DNA from: Desulfuromonas versatilis
GTDB lineage: Bacteria > Desulfobacterota > Desulfuromonadia > Desulfuromonadales > NIT-T3
DNA length: 64,000 nucleotides
Assembly: GCF_019704135.1 (NCBI RefSeq)
Contig: NZ_AP024355.1
Coordinates: 2,660,001-2,724,000, forward strand
Direction: 5' to 3'
The position numbers were made by a program, and so were the translations under genes. Shown here in pieces: positions 1 through 8,291 of this stretch; position 1 is the first letter of the stretch; every line of letters starts with the position of its first letter. The notes beneath the pieces are model-generated. The model saw only the letters and a program-made list of their open reading frames with translations, was not told where the DNA came from and ran no database searches.

Positions 1-218
1 TTACTCAGGGCGACGGGGGTCAGGCCCGTGGCGACCACGTCGCCGGCGGCCGGCAGGGTGATCTTGCCGTCGGGGCGCACCGTGACCTCGACGCTCAGCT
101 CGGGGACGCCCCAGACCGAAACCTTGAGCAGGTCGCCGTCGCCGATCACGTAATCGCCGGCCAGGGCGGAGCCGGCCCACATCAGCAGCATCAGTACAAA
201 CACCAGGCACTTGTTCAT
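1..218 (-). CDS. Polysaccharide export protein, N-terminal part (cut by window edge)
   Basis: Reading leftward from the ATG at 218 gives 72 residues beginning MNKCLVFVLMLLMWAGSALA, a clear signal peptide. Then follows GDYVIGDGDLLKVSVWGVPE, the typical opening of the poly_export (Wza-like) domain that forms outer-membrane polysaccharide channels. The frame is open to base 1, so the C-terminal part lies outside the window. The start is 7 bp after the stop of the sugar transferase, so the two are almost certainly co-transcribed. In PEP-CTERM/exosortase loci a Wza-like export protein usually sits here. The open frame annotated on other registers of this stretch is a shadow. Confidence 0.85.
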   Translation of the reverse strand, partial: MNKCLVFVLMLLMWAGSALAGDYVIGDGDLLKVSVWGVPELSVEVTVRPDGKITLPAAGDVVATGLTPVALS

Positions 219-225
219 TTGGGGA

Positions 226-1740
226 CTACCTTCCTCCGCGGCCGTAGAGCACGACCTTGACAGTTTCGAGAATGATCAGGAAATCGAGCATCAGGCTGTA
301 GTTCTTGATGTAGTACAGGTCGTAGCGCAGCTTTTCGAGGGAGTCCTTGTCCGAGGCGCCGTAGGGGTAGCAGACCTGGGCCCAGCCGGTGACGCCGGGC
401 TTCATGTAGTGGCGCTTGGCGTAATAGGGGATCTTTTCGCTCAGCCGCTCGACGAACTCGGGACGCTCGGGGCGGGGGCCGACGAAGCTCATGTCGCCAC
501 GCAGAACGTTGAACAGCTGGGGAATCTCGTCGAGGCGCGATTTGCGCAGGAACCCGCCGACCCGGGTGATGCGGGGGTCGTTCTCCGTGGCCCACTTGGC
601 GCCGGTGTGTTTTTCGGCGTCGTTGCACATGGTGCGGAATTTGAGCACGTTGAAATGACGGTTGCGCTCGCCGACCCGGACCTGCTTGAACAGGGCCGGC
701 CCGGGCGAATCGAGCTTGACGGCCAGGGCCACCAGGGGCCAGAACGGCAGGGCCAGGATGATGCCGAGGGAGGAGAGCAGAATATCGAACATGCGCTTGT
801 AGGCCCGCATGAAGGGGGTGACGCGGAACCCGCTGGAATAGATGAACCAGCTCGGCTGGATGTTCTCGATAAGCAGCTTGCCGGTCATCTGTTCGTAAAA
901 CGAGACCGAATCGACCACCTCGACCCCGCCGGCGAGCTTGCAGCGCAGCAGGTCGCGAACCGGCAGAACCCCGCGGCGCTCGGTAACCGCCACCACCAGC
1001 TTGCTGGCCCGTTCCCGCTTGATGACCGCCTCGATCTCATCCTGGTGGCCGACGATTTTCTGCGGCGGGACGGTCATCAGGTCGGCCCCGGGCCTCACGA
1101 AACCGGCGAACTGGTAGTTGTTGCGGGACATGGGGATGGTCGCCTCGATGGTCCTGGCCAGGGGGCCGATGCCGAGGATCAGCACCCGCTGGGCGAAGCC
1201 CGGAAGGCCGGTCATCGCCAGAAAGGCCCGGTGCACCAGGTACTGGACCACCCCGCAGGCGATCAGCGAGAGCGACAACACCCCCCGGCCGATCATCATG
1301 TCGGGGAAAACGTAGTACACCGCCGACAGGAGCAGGAAGGCCAGGGACAGCGACACCGCGAGCCGCGCGGCCAGCTCGAGGCGGTCAACCTGCCGCTCGC
1401 GCCCATAGAGTTCGCAGAAATAGGCGGCGAACACGACGCAGGTGGCGAACAAGGCCACCTTGACCCCGCCGCCGGCGAACAGCTCCCCTACCCCAGCAAA
1501 ACCCAGGAAGCGGAGTCCGTGGCCGAGGATCAGGACCAGCGCCGCAGCCAGGGCATCGGTCGCCAACAGAAGAATGATGGATCGCTGCATCAGTCGATTG
1601 GTCCCCAGGATATCGCCATGGGTTTCTGCGGCCCCGGCAATTGCCGCGCCGGCAGCGCTGCCGGCCGTATCATCCTGCCCCAGGGTCTTGTCCTCGAGCC
1701 CACCCCATCTAAACAGCGCGGCGCGAAAGGATTTTCCCAT
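226..1740 (-). CDS. Undecaprenyl-phosphate sugar transferase, PEP-CTERM/exosortase-associated type
   Basis: A 504-residue membrane enzyme that should transfer a sugar-1-phosphate from a UDP-sugar to the lipid carrier, the first step of exopolysaccharide assembly. Hydrophobic segments fill the N-terminal third (after MQRSIILLLATDALAAALVL). From about residue 317 it has the bacterial sugar transferase domain (MFDILLSSLGIILALPFWPL, then KFRTM, SRLDEIPQLFNVLRGDMSFV, GPRPERPEF). The layout matches the TIGR03013 group that accompanies exosortase systems (family knowledge). I chose the ATG at 1740 because GAGGGGGA lies 7 bp upstream. The ATG at 1590 would give a length nearer the family norm. The longer frame reaching 1923 reads through a tandem repeat and is not real. 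Confidence 0.85.
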   Translation of the reverse strand: MGKSFRAALFRWGGLEDKTLGQDDTAGSAAGAAIAGAAETHGDILGTNRLMQRSIILLLATDALAAALVLILGHGLRFLGFAGVGELFAGGGVKVALFATCVVFAAYFCELYGRERQVDRLELAARLAVSLSLAFLLLSAVYYVFPDMMIGRGVLSLSLIACGVVQYLVHRAFLAMTGLPGFAQRVLILGIGPLARTIEATIPMSRNNYQFAGFVRPGADLMTVPPQKIVGHQDEIEAVIKRERASKLVVAVTERRGVLPVRDLLRCKLAGGVEVVDSVSFYEQMTGKLLIENIQPSWFIYSSGFRVTPFMRAYKRMFDILLSSLGIILALPFWPLVALAVKLDSPGPALFKQVRVGERNRHFNVLKFRTMCNDAEKHTGAKWATENDPRITRVGGFLRKSRLDEIPQLFNVLRGDMSFVGPRPERPEFVERLSEKIPYYAKRHYMKPGVTGWAQVCYPYGASDKDSLEKLRYDLYYIKNYSLMLDFLIILETVKVVLYGRGGR

Positions 1741-1765
1741 GACGTTGTCCCCCTCGTTAGAAGCC

Positions 1766-1877
1766 GTGGTCCGTGGTCCGTGGTCCGTGATCCGTGGTCC
1801 GTGATCCGTGGTCCGTGATCCGTGGTCCGTGGTCCGTGGTCCGTGGTCCGTGATCCGTGGTCCGTGATCCGTGGTCC
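1766..1877 (+). repeat. Heptamer array, 16 units of GTGGTCC/GTGATCC
   Basis: Sixteen uninterrupted 7-bp units, GTGGTCC with interspersed GTGATCC, lie between the stop of the prsT-like gene (1953) and the start of the sugar transferase (1740). The left junction reads TTAGAAGCC then GTG. A second unit type, GTGGACA read on the minus strand, continues at about 1900-1920. The array translates as a fake low-complexity extension in several frames. Confidence 0.95.
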
Positions 1878-1889
1878 GTGTCCACGGCA

Positions 1890-1949
1890 CACTAGCTTTT
1901 ACTGTCCACTGTCCACTGTCCACGGATCACTAGCTTTTACTGTCCACTG
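1890..1949. repeat. 22-bp direct repeat (1890-1911 and 1928-1949)
   Basis: The 22-bp stretch that begins CACTAGCTTTTACTGTCC occurs twice, offset by 38 bp, beside the heptamer array and just 3' of the TPR lipoprotein gene. It may record an unequal duplication linked to the array. Confidence 0.85.
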
Positions 1950-1952
1950 CCC

Positions 1953-4601
1953 TTACTGCTTCAACTCCTCCAACAACGCCGAGGCCACCTTCACCTCATC
2001 CGCCTGCCCCTTCTCTACCACCGTCTCCAGTGGGCCGATGGCCTCGTTTTTTTTGCCGGCGGCTTTGTAGGCCTGGCCGAGGTGCAACTGCACGGCGGGG
2101 ACGTCCGGGAGCATGGCGGCGGCCTTTTCCAGGACTTTGATGGCCTCTTCGGCGCGACCGTTTTTGACCAGCACGTAGCCGAGGGTATCGAGCACGCTCG
2201 GGTCGGCGGGGGCATTGCGGTAGGCCTTGAGAGCCAGGGTCAGAGCCTCTTTGGGGTCACCATAGTTCTCGGCGTGGAGGTAGGCCAGATTGTTGAGAGC
2301 CGGGGTGAAATTCTCATCTTTGGCGAGCACATCCTGGTAGAACTTGCGCGCCTTGCGCTTGTCGCCGAGCCCGTCGTGCAGGGCGCCGAGGGCGAAGGTA
2401 GCGGCGACGAAGTCAGGGCTTTCCGCGATAATCGCCTCATAGATGCCGACAGCCTGGTCGCTGCGGCCGTCCGCGGCATGGAGGGCGGCGAGCTTCATGC
2501 GCAGGGTGACCTGATCCTTGACGGCGGCCAGCCCCTTCTCGATGACCGTTTGCGCCTTGGCGCGGTCGCCGAGTTTTTCGTAAACCGAGGCCAGCAGCCA
2601 GTAGCCGTAAGGGGCGTCGGCCGCGGCATCGATCCGGCCCTGGGCGAGAGCGATGGCCTTTTCCACCTCGCCCTGGCGCAGGTGGACGGCGATCAGCAGC
2701 GGCAGCCCCTTGCCGGCCTGGGCCTTTTCAAGCTCCTGGAACAGCTCTTTGGCTTCTTCGAGCTGGCTGCGATCCACCAGCAGCTTGCCGCGCATCTCGA
2801 GGATCTCGGGGTTGGCCGGCAGTGCGGTGTAGGCGGCATTGAGCACTTCCAGGGCCTGGCTCATGTTCCCCTGGCGCGCATGGAGCCTGGCCAGGGCCAG
2901 GAAACCCTCGGCCTGCCCGGTCTGCTTGGCGGCCTGCAGGGTTACGAGCGCCCCTTCGGCATCGCCGGAGAGTTCCTGCAGCGCGGCCATCCGCAGCAGC
3001 GCCTGGAGGTTCTGCGCATCGACGTGGAGGATCGCGCGGTATTCGGCGAGGGCCTTGTCAGGCTCGTTGGCGGCGGCGTAGAAACCGGCCAGGTTGAAAT
3101 ACGGGGCGAAATAATCAGCCCTGATCTTTTTGGCTTTCTGCAGGGCTTCTACCGCTTCGACGTTCTTCTTCTGGGCCAAATACGCGGCGGCCATGTAGTT
3201 GTAGAGAAGGGCGTCTTCATCCTTGCCGGTGAGGCCTTCCTGCAGGGTGGCGATAGCGCCGGGGTAATTCTGCTGGCGCAGATAGTAGGATGCGAGCAGC
3301 AACCGGGTGTTAAGGTGCTCGGGTGCGATCTGAATCGCCTTGACCAGTCCTGCCTCGGCCTGAATGGGGTTGCCCTGGGCGAGGCTGAACAGCCCCTTCT
3401 TCAGGTGGGCGTCAGCCAGGGTCGGGTCGATCTCGATCGCCTTGTCGAGGTTCTTCATGGCCTGGTCGAAGTCCCCCTTGGCCAGGTAGGCGCTGCCCAT
3501 GATGTTGTGGGCCAGGCCGTTGCGGGGATCGGCATGAACCACCTTGACCGTTTCGGCGATGGCGTCATCGAGGCGCTTCTGCTTGAGCAGGGTCATGGCG
3601 ACCATGAGGCGCGACTGAGCGTGGTCGGGCTGTACATCGAGCCCAGCCTGGAACTGGTTGAGCGCCAGCTCGAACTGTTCGAGCTTATAATGGGTCAGGC
3701 CGAGGAAATAGTGGCCCACCAGGTCGGGAAGGGATTTGAGGGAGTTCTGCAGGTTGACCACGGCCTGCTCGTAATCGCCATTCAGGTAGTCGACCATCCC
3801 CTGGAGGCGAACCCCGGCCGGATGCTTGGGGAACCGCCCCTGCAACTCGGCGGCAATACGCCCGGCTTCGGCCGGTTCACCGCTGTCGAGGAGGAGCACC
3901 CCGGCCATGAACAGGGCTTCGACGTTGTTGGAATCGATCTTGGCGATCTTGCGGTACAGGGCCAGGGCCGCGTCGCGGTTTCCGTCGCGAGCCTCAAGGC
4001 GCGCCAGGGCGAAATGGGCCGGGATGTTATTCCCGTCCTGGCGCAGGATCTCCTCGAGCTGGGCGCGGGCTTCGCCGGCACGATTGCCGATCAGGAAGAC
4101 CCGGCAGAGATCGAGCCTGGCGGAAAAATTGCCGGGGTCGAGTGTGATGGCCTCCCGGTAATAGCCCTCGGCTGCGGCCATGTCGCCCTTGATGGCATGG
4201 CTTCGCCCCAGGGATTCGATAGCCCTGGAGGTCTTGTCGTGACCCGAGAGGTATTTATTAACCTGCTCGATGGCCAGGTCGGGTTTTTCCGTGGCATTGT
4301 AAAGCTCGGCCAGCTCGAGGGGGATGTCGCCATTATCCGGGCTCTGCAGAAGAACTTTCTGCAGCTCCTTTTCGGCCTTATCGAATTTGCCGGTCTTGAT
4401 GTAGGCCTGGGCGAGCCGGTGACGGGCCTCGAAATAGTTGGGGTCCTTCTCGAGGGCGCTCCGGAACAGGACGATGGAACCTGTATGGTTCCCCTGGTCG
4501 ACCAGTTTGACCCCCTCCATGAGCAGCTCTTCCTTGCTCTGGCTCTTGCAGCCGGCGACCAGGGCCAGCAACAGCATCATCAGTACGATTCGCTTAAACA
4601 A
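1953..4601 (-). CDS. prsT: TPR-repeat lipoprotein, PrsT-like (PEP-CTERM system)
   Basis: An 882-residue protein with a lipoprotein signal (MFKRIVLMMLLLALVAGC; cleavage before Cys18) and about twenty tandem tetratricopeptide repeats over the rest, e.g. repeated NYFEARHRLAQAYIKTGKF-type helices. Length, lipobox and repeat content match the TIGR02917 PrsT family, which co-occurs with PEP-CTERM/exosortase exopolysaccharide loci. It is expected in the periplasm as an assembly scaffold. The start is a TTG at 4601 with GAGGGAGG 7 bp upstream, overlapping the preceding pseudo-receiver gene by 8 bp and so probably translationally coupled. The large plus-strand frame opposite it is a shadow. Confidence 0.9.
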   Translation of the reverse strand: MFKRIVLMMLLLALVAGCKSQSKEELLMEGVKLVDQGNHTGSIVLFRSALEKDPNYFEARHRLAQAYIKTGKFDKAEKELQKVLLQSPDNGDIPLELAELYNATEKPDLAIEQVNKYLSGHDKTSRAIESLGRSHAIKGDMAAAEGYYREAITLDPGNFSARLDLCRVFLIGNRAGEARAQLEEILRQDGNNIPAHFALARLEARDGNRDAALALYRKIAKIDSNNVEALFMAGVLLLDSGEPAEAGRIAAELQGRFPKHPAGVRLQGMVDYLNGDYEQAVVNLQNSLKSLPDLVGHYFLGLTHYKLEQFELALNQFQAGLDVQPDHAQSRLMVAMTLLKQKRLDDAIAETVKVVHADPRNGLAHNIMGSAYLAKGDFDQAMKNLDKAIEIDPTLADAHLKKGLFSLAQGNPIQAEAGLVKAIQIAPEHLNTRLLLASYYLRQQNYPGAIATLQEGLTGKDEDALLYNYMAAAYLAQKKNVEAVEALQKAKKIRADYFAPYFNLAGFYAAANEPDKALAEYRAILHVDAQNLQALLRMAALQELSGDAEGALVTLQAAKQTGQAEGFLALARLHARQGNMSQALEVLNAAYTALPANPEILEMRGKLLVDRSQLEEAKELFQELEKAQAGKGLPLLIAVHLRQGEVEKAIALAQGRIDAAADAPYGYWLLASVYEKLGDRAKAQTVIEKGLAAVKDQVTLRMKLAALHAADGRSDQAVGIYEAIIAESPDFVAATFALGALHDGLGDKRKARKFYQDVLAKDENFTPALNNLAYLHAENYGDPKEALTLALKAYRNAPADPSVLDTLGYVLVKNGRAEEAIKVLEKAAAMLPDVPAVQLHLGQAYKAAGKKNEAIGPLETVVEKGQADEVKVASALLEELKQ

Positions 4602-4968
4602 TTCGGCACCCTCCCTCTAATCCGACCTCGCCCGACAGCACCTGGCCAATCAGCACGTTGAACCGATCGTAGTCGATCGGCTTGACCATGCAGTACGAGC
4701 GGGTCACCTTATTCATTTCCTCCATCAGCGAATCGCTGATGCAGTCCGACAGTACCAGGACCGGCACATCCGTCCCCTTAAGTGACTCGAATACCCCTGC
4801 CCCGTAGGGATAACTGGTGATCACCAGCCCGAAGTCCTCGGCCCGCATGGGGGCGGACGGCTTGAAGCCCGCTCGGTGCTCAGCCCGATACCCGTCCATT
4901 TCGAGCAGCGCGGAGCAGATGCGGCCAAATCCGTTCTCATCGACGATCAGTATTTTTTTCGGCTTCAC
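4594..4968 (-). CDS. Stand-alone pseudo-receiver domain protein
   Basis: A 124-residue CheY-like domain starting VKPKKILIVDENGFGRICSA (GTG start at 4968, GGGAAG just upstream). The beta-alpha fold signature is clear: the acidic cluster DE after beta-1, hydrophobic LVITS for beta-3, VPVLVLSD for beta-4 and the conserved Lys in MVKPID. The phospho-accepting Asp at the end of beta-3 appears to be Ser (LVITSYPYG), so it is probably not phosphorylated. It is the first gene after the riboswitch terminator and overlaps prsT by 8 bp. The longer frame reaching 5133 would translate the riboswitch and is rejected. Its role is unknown; a protein-interaction or regulatory domain for the cluster is plausible. 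Confidence 0.75.
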   Translation of the reverse strand: MKPKKILIVDENGFGRICSALLEMDGYRAEHRAGFKPSAPMRAEDFGLVITSYPYGAGVFESLKGTDVPVLVLSDCISDSLMEEMNKVTRSYCMVKPIDYDRFNVLIGQVLSGEVGLEGGCRIV

Positions 4969-4978
4969 CGCACTTCCC

Positions 4979-5015
4979 GAAAAAAGCGGGCCCCTTCCCA
5001 CCTGGGAAGGAGCCC
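4979..5015 (-). terminator. Intrinsic terminator acting as riboswitch expression platform
   Basis: On the minus strand a GC-rich hairpin (arms 4988-4999 and 5004-5015, loop about 4 nt) is followed by GCTTTTTT. It lies between the riboswitch and the start codon of the pseudo-receiver gene, where a transcriptional on/off switch belongs. Confidence 0.85.
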
Positions 5016-5057
5016 GGATTGCACTCAAGCAAAAAACAACCCGGAATTCGCAGCGCG

Positions 5058-5160
5058 TGGCGTCATCCCGGCAGCCAGGCTGTCCTCGCCATCCTGACCA
5101 GCAGGCGGCGGAGGACCCTTGGCTTTGCGTCACCAGGTCTCCCTGGCTTTGCCTTGAGCG
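5058..5160 (-). promoter_or_regulatory. Cyclic di-GMP-I (GEMM-I) riboswitch
   Basis: The minus strand carries the GEMM-I hallmarks: AAGGCAAAGCC, a stem closed by a GAGA (GNRA) tetraloop in CCAGGGAGACCTGG (5132-5145), then GACGCAAAGCCAAGGGTCC (5113-5131), then a second hairpin with GGCTGCCGGGATGACG (about 5060-5080). Aligned to the Vibrio Vc2 aptamer, the position equivalent to G20 appears to be G. That favours c-di-GMP over the cGAMP-sensing variant (inference by eye). It lies in the leader of the pseudo-receiver/prsT/sugar-transferase/export operon, ahead of a terminator. Confidence 0.85.
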
Positions 5161-5241
5161 GAACTAATAGCTATTTTTTTTGAATTTCCCCAAACGTGAG
5201 AATGGTCAAAAACACTTGCATATAAAGCGTTTCTTATCATT

Positions 5242-5257
5242 AGCAACCATTGTGCCA
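5242..5257 (-). promoter_or_regulatory. Sigma-54 (-24/-12) promoter of the PrsT operon
   Basis: The minus strand reads TGGCACAATGGTTGCT, a full match to the TGGCAC-N5-TTGCW consensus with correct GG/GC spacing. Transcription would start near 5230 and give a leader of about 260 nt that contains the c-di-GMP riboswitch. Confidence 0.85.
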
Positions 5258-5351
5258 TCTCCGCAACTCATTGAAATTGCCGATAATGGCCAATCCGCCA
5301 GACCAGCACCATGAAAAACCTGTAACCCTTGGGCACAATCGCGGCGCAACG

Positions 5352-5422
5352 AGTGTGTCCGATGGATACACTGCTCCTAAATACCTAAATTTTCGCAAAT
5401 GGAGTGTGTCTTATGGAAACAG
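5352..5422. promoter_or_regulatory. Two putative enhancer (activator) sites
   Basis: GTGTGTCCGATGGATACAC (5353-5371) is a near-perfect palindrome (arms AGTGTGTCC/GGATACACT, 8 of 9 pairing). GTGTGTCTTATGGAAACAG (5404-5422) matches it at 15 of 19 positions. They are centred about 105 and 155 bp upstream of the sigma-54 promoter, the usual distance for NtrC-family enhancers. The neighbouring regulator at 5524-6882 is the obvious candidate ligand. Confidence 0.6.
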
Positions 5423-5435
5423 TTCGGAGGGGGGG

Positions 5436-5521
5436 GTGAGGCGTGAGGGACCGTAATACGTAAGGCGTAAGTCGTAATGGGGGGTAGAACTAACCACGAA
5501 TTACGAATTACGAATTACGGC
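5436..5521. repeat. Heptamer arrays, inverted pair (GTRRNNN / TTACGAA)
   Basis: Forward units GTGAGGC, GTGAGGG, GTAATAC, GTAAGGC, GTAAGTC and GTAATGG (5436-5480, with a 3-bp interruption) are followed after 13 bp by units of the opposite orientation: CCACGAA, then TTACGAA twice, then TTACGGC (5494-5521). The second half abuts the stop codon of the response regulator (5524). Confidence 0.9.
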
Positions 5522-5523
5522 CC

Positions 5524-6882
5524 TCAAGAAATGCCATAATCCTTGAGCCGCTTATAAAGCGCCTTGCGAGAGAAGCCAAGCATCTGCGCGACCTTGGATT
5601 TGTTGCCGGCGCACTCTTCCAGCGCCTGGCGGATGGCATGGGCTTCCATCTCCTTGAGGGTCTTGCCCTCGGCGCGGCGCCTTTCTGTTTCGGGGTAGGG
5701 ACGCTGGAAAATTTCTTCGGGAAGTTCCTGCTCGGTGATGTCCCTGCCCGGGGCAAGGGCGACGGCGCGCTCGATGACGTTGCGGAGTTGACGGATGTTG
5801 CCAGGCCAGTCGTAATTGCGGAAAATGTCCATCACCTTCGGGCTGAGCCCCAAAACCTTGTTCTCGCGCGCACAAAACTCCTTGAGGAATTCTGAAACGA
5901 CCAGGGGGATGTCGCTTTTACGTTCGCGAAGGGCGGGCATATCGATCCGCACCACGTTGAGGCGATAGTAAAGATCTTCGCGGAATCGGCCGGCGGCAAT
6001 CTCCTTGAGGAGATCCCGGTTGGTAGAGGAGACCAGCCGGAAGTTCACCGACACCCTTTGGTTACCCCCAAGCCGCTCGATCTCTTTCTCCTGCAGCACC
6101 CTAAGCAGCTTGGCCTGGACCGAAATGTCAAGTTCGCCGATTTCGTCCAGGAACAGGGTTCCCCCGGAGGCCTGCTCCACTCTGCCGATCCGCTGCGCTG
6201 AAGCGCCGGTGAAGGCCCCCTTTTCGTATCCGAATAGTTCGGACTCGATCAGTTCCTGAGGGATGGCGGCGCAGTTCACGGCGACAAAGGGCTTGTTTCT
6301 GCGGGCGCTTCCGAAATGCAGGGCACGGGCGACCAGCTCCTTGCCGGTCCCCGTTTCCCCATAGACCAGCACGCTGCTCTCCGAATCGCGGATGGCCTTG
6401 ACGACCTCGAGGACCTTCTGGATGCCGAGGGTTTTTCCGACCAGTTGCGGCTGGTTGTCCTGCCCCGCAAGTTGCTGCTTGAGAGCATGCAGTTCCCGCT
6501 TCAGCTGTCGCTGCTCGACGGCACGGGCGAGTATCCCCTTGAGGTTGAGAAAGTCGGGCGGCTTTACAAAATAATAGAATGCCCCCCGCGTCATGGCCGA
6601 CACTGCGGACTCTACGGTTCCGAAGGCGGTGAGAAAAATAACCGGCACGTCGGGGAAATGCTCCGCGACGTGATCAAACAGGTCAATGCCGCTGCGCCCG
6701 GGCATTTTCATGTCGGTAATGACCGCATCGACCTCATGGCTGTCGAGGGTATCGACGGCCTCGTCCACGTGACGCGCTTCGAAAACCCGGTATCCTTCCT
6801 CATTGAGAATAGCGGATAGCACGCGGACAGCATTCGGTTCGTCGTCCACGATGAGGACACTGCTTGCTTGGGATGGGGACAT
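5524..6882 (-). CDS. NtrC-family sigma-54 response regulator
   Basis: A 452-residue activator. Residues 1-120 are a receiver with phospho-acceptor Asp57 (AVITDMKMP). The central AAA+ domain has Walker A GETGTGKE, sigma-54-contact loop GAFTGA and DEIGEL. The C-terminal Fis-type HTH is AGNKSKVAQMLGFSRKALYK. It should activate sigma-54 promoters when phosphorylated, presumably by the kinase encoded just upstream (7087-8127). It sits beside three sigma-54 promoters of PEP-CTERM-type genes (5242, 9103, 10989), so I infer it drives the cluster. It does not look like the dedicated PrsR family at its N-terminus, so I do not use that name. Confidence 0.88.
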   Translation of the reverse strand: MSPSQASSVLIVDDEPNAVRVLSAILNEEGYRVFEARHVDEAVDTLDSHEVDAVITDMKMPGRSGIDLFDHVAEHFPDVPVIFLTAFGTVESAVSAMTRGAFYYFVKPPDFLNLKGILARAVEQRQLKRELHALKQQLAGQDNQPQLVGKTLGIQKVLEVVKAIRDSESSVLVYGETGTGKELVARALHFGSARRNKPFVAVNCAAIPQELIESELFGYEKGAFTGASAQRIGRVEQASGGTLFLDEIGELDISVQAKLLRVLQEKEIERLGGNQRVSVNFRLVSSTNRDLLKEIAAGRFREDLYYRLNVVRIDMPALRERKSDIPLVVSEFLKEFCARENKVLGLSPKVMDIFRNYDWPGNIRQLRNVIERAVALAPGRDITEQELPEEIFQRPYPETERRRAEGKTLKEMEAHAIRQALEECAGNKSKVAQMLGFSRKALYKRLKDYGIS

Positions 6883-6894
6883 CTGGTCGGTTCC

Positions 6895-7107
6895 GTTATT
6901 TGTTATCCGTTATCCGTAATTCGTAATTCGTAATTCGTAATTCGTGATTCGTGATTCGTGGGCTGTGGGCTGTGGGCCGTGGGCCGTGGGCTGTGGGCTG
7001 TGGGCTGTGGGCTGTGGGCTGTGGGCTGTGGGCTGTGGGCCGTGGGCCGTGGGCCGTGGGCTGTGTTACTCCTTACTCCTTACTCCTTACTCCTCACTCC
7101 TCACTGG
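6895..7107. repeat. Large heptamer array, 24 forward and 6 inverted units
   Basis: From 6895 to 7062 there are 24 continuous 7-bp units: 1 GTTATTT, 2 GTTATCC, 4 GTAATTC, 2 GTGATTC and 15 GTGGGCT/GTGGGCC. Then from 7066 to 7107 come 6 inverted units (TTACTCC four times, TCACTCC, TCACTGG). The unit sequence changes stepwise along the array. The inverted half contains the stop codon (7087-7089) and the last codons of the kinase gene. Confidence 0.97.
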
Positions 7108-8127
7108 CAACTCCCCATCCCCAGCGGCCGGCAGGCACAACCTGACCACGGTCCCCTTCCCGCCTACGGTCTTCACTTCCAGAGATCCGCCGTGCTTCTG
7201 CATGATCTCCCTGGTAATGAACAACCCGAACCCCTTACCCTTGGCGAGGGCGGTTTCAACCTGCGGGATCTCGAACCCCTTGACTGCCCCTTCGGGCATC
7301 CCCGGCCCATTGTCCTCAATTTCGACGATTACGTTGCGCCTTCCGCCAAGCTCTTCCAGGCAGCTATGAACGGAGATACCCCCGCCACGGGGGAGCGCGA
7401 GGATGGCATTGTTGAGGACATTGAGAATGGCGTGCTCGACCTGGAATGGGTTCAGACGAAGGGGAACCACCTCGCCGTAGCTGAAATCAATGCTCACCCC
7501 TGCCGCATCGGCCTGCATGGAGACAAACAGCTCAAGTTTCCCCAGAAGGGTGTTGATATCAACCAGGCTCTGCTCGAAATCATAAAACGAGGTACTCAAA
7601 AAACCGGTGATGAATTTATCCAGCCGGGAAATTTCGTCCTCCATGATATCGGTGAATTCAACCAGGTTGGCCTCGTGACCGTAGCGTCCCTTGAGATAGA
7701 CCACGGCCCCCTTGATGGCGTTGAGTGGGTTGCGCACGCCGTGGGAGAGGATGGAGGCGACTTTGCCGATGTCAATCAGGTGCTGGGATTGCTCAAGCTG
7801 GCTGGAAAGCGTGCAACCGGTAAAGCCCTCGACCCTTACCTTGGCCCCGATCACCTCCTGTTGCTCATTATCCAGGGGGGAAATCCGCACCATGGCATTG
7901 AATGCTTCGAAGGGGCAGCCGAAACGGTAGTCATCCAGGGAGAGCGCTTCGCCGGTCTTCAACACCAGCATGACGGCATCGCAGTCCTCGTGCAGGATCC
8001 GCGGGAGCACATCATAATAGAAGGCACCAAGCAGCGCTCCTGAAAGACCGACCCGGGTCTTTCGCAGTTCATCATTGCAGGAGACAATCCGCAGGGAATC
8101 GTCGACGGTAAATTCAACCAGGGGCAT
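7087..8127 (-). CDS. PAS-type soluble sensor histidine kinase (NtrB-like)
   Basis: A 346-residue kinase without membrane segments. The N-terminal 100 residues resemble a PAS fold (VDDSLRIVSCNDELRKTRVG). The HisKA box is SHGVRNPLNAIKG with His129. The ATPase domain has N-box NVLNNAILAL, G1 DNGPGMP and G2 GKGFGLFI, so it should be catalytically intact. It lies directly upstream of the NtrC-like regulator and presumably phosphorylates it. Its last four residues (RSEE) and its stop are encoded by the heptamer array, so the array has rewritten the 3' end of the gene. The dedicated PrsK kinase is a much larger membrane protein, so this is a different type. Confidence 0.85.
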   Translation of the reverse strand: MPLVEFTVDDSLRIVSCNDELRKTRVGLSGALLGAFYYDVLPRILHEDCDAVMLVLKTGEALSLDDYRFGCPFEAFNAMVRISPLDNEQQEVIGAKVRVEGFTGCTLSSQLEQSQHLIDIGKVASILSHGVRNPLNAIKGAVVYLKGRYGHEANLVEFTDIMEDEISRLDKFITGFLSTSFYDFEQSLVDINTLLGKLELFVSMQADAAGVSIDFSYGEVVPLRLNPFQVEHAILNVLNNAILALPRGGGISVHSCLEELGGRRNVIVEIEDNGPGMPEGAVKGFEIPQVETALAKGKGFGLFITREIMQKHGGSLEVKTVGGKGTVVRLCLPAAGDGELPVRSEE

Positions 8128-8291
8128 GGAGGTCTCACCATGTCGGTTTTTCTTACACCGGATACTACCCCGACCACCAGGACCAGAAACTCACCCGGAA
8201 ACAGGATCGGATATCACCTTAAGGCCTATACCAATACCAAACCCCGAGCGGAAAATCAATACATTCTCATAATGGGCTGATTACCAAATAA

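Noticed and set aside
2082-4661. Long plus-strand frames opposite prsT (and similar at 11645, 18304, 20509, 44571)
   Set aside because: They are antisense to well-supported genes and arise from high-GC codon bias; no motifs or ribosome sites.
5040-5133. N-terminal extension of the pseudo-receiver to 5133
   Set aside because: It would translate the riboswitch and terminator; the GTG at 4968 with a ribosome site fits.
1766-7107. Repeat regions as CRISPR arrays
   Set aside because: Units are 7 bp without spacers and no cas gene is present anywhere in the window.
6944-7369. Low-complexity proteins of Gly/Trp/Ala/Val or Asp/His/Gly repeats (here and at 1590-1923)
   Set aside because: They are translations of the heptamer arrays in various frames, without ribosome sites.
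5524-8127. Naming the pair PrsR/PrsK
   Set aside because: The kinase is small, soluble and PAS-like and the receiver differs from the PrsR pattern; a generic NtrB/NtrC-type pair fits better.
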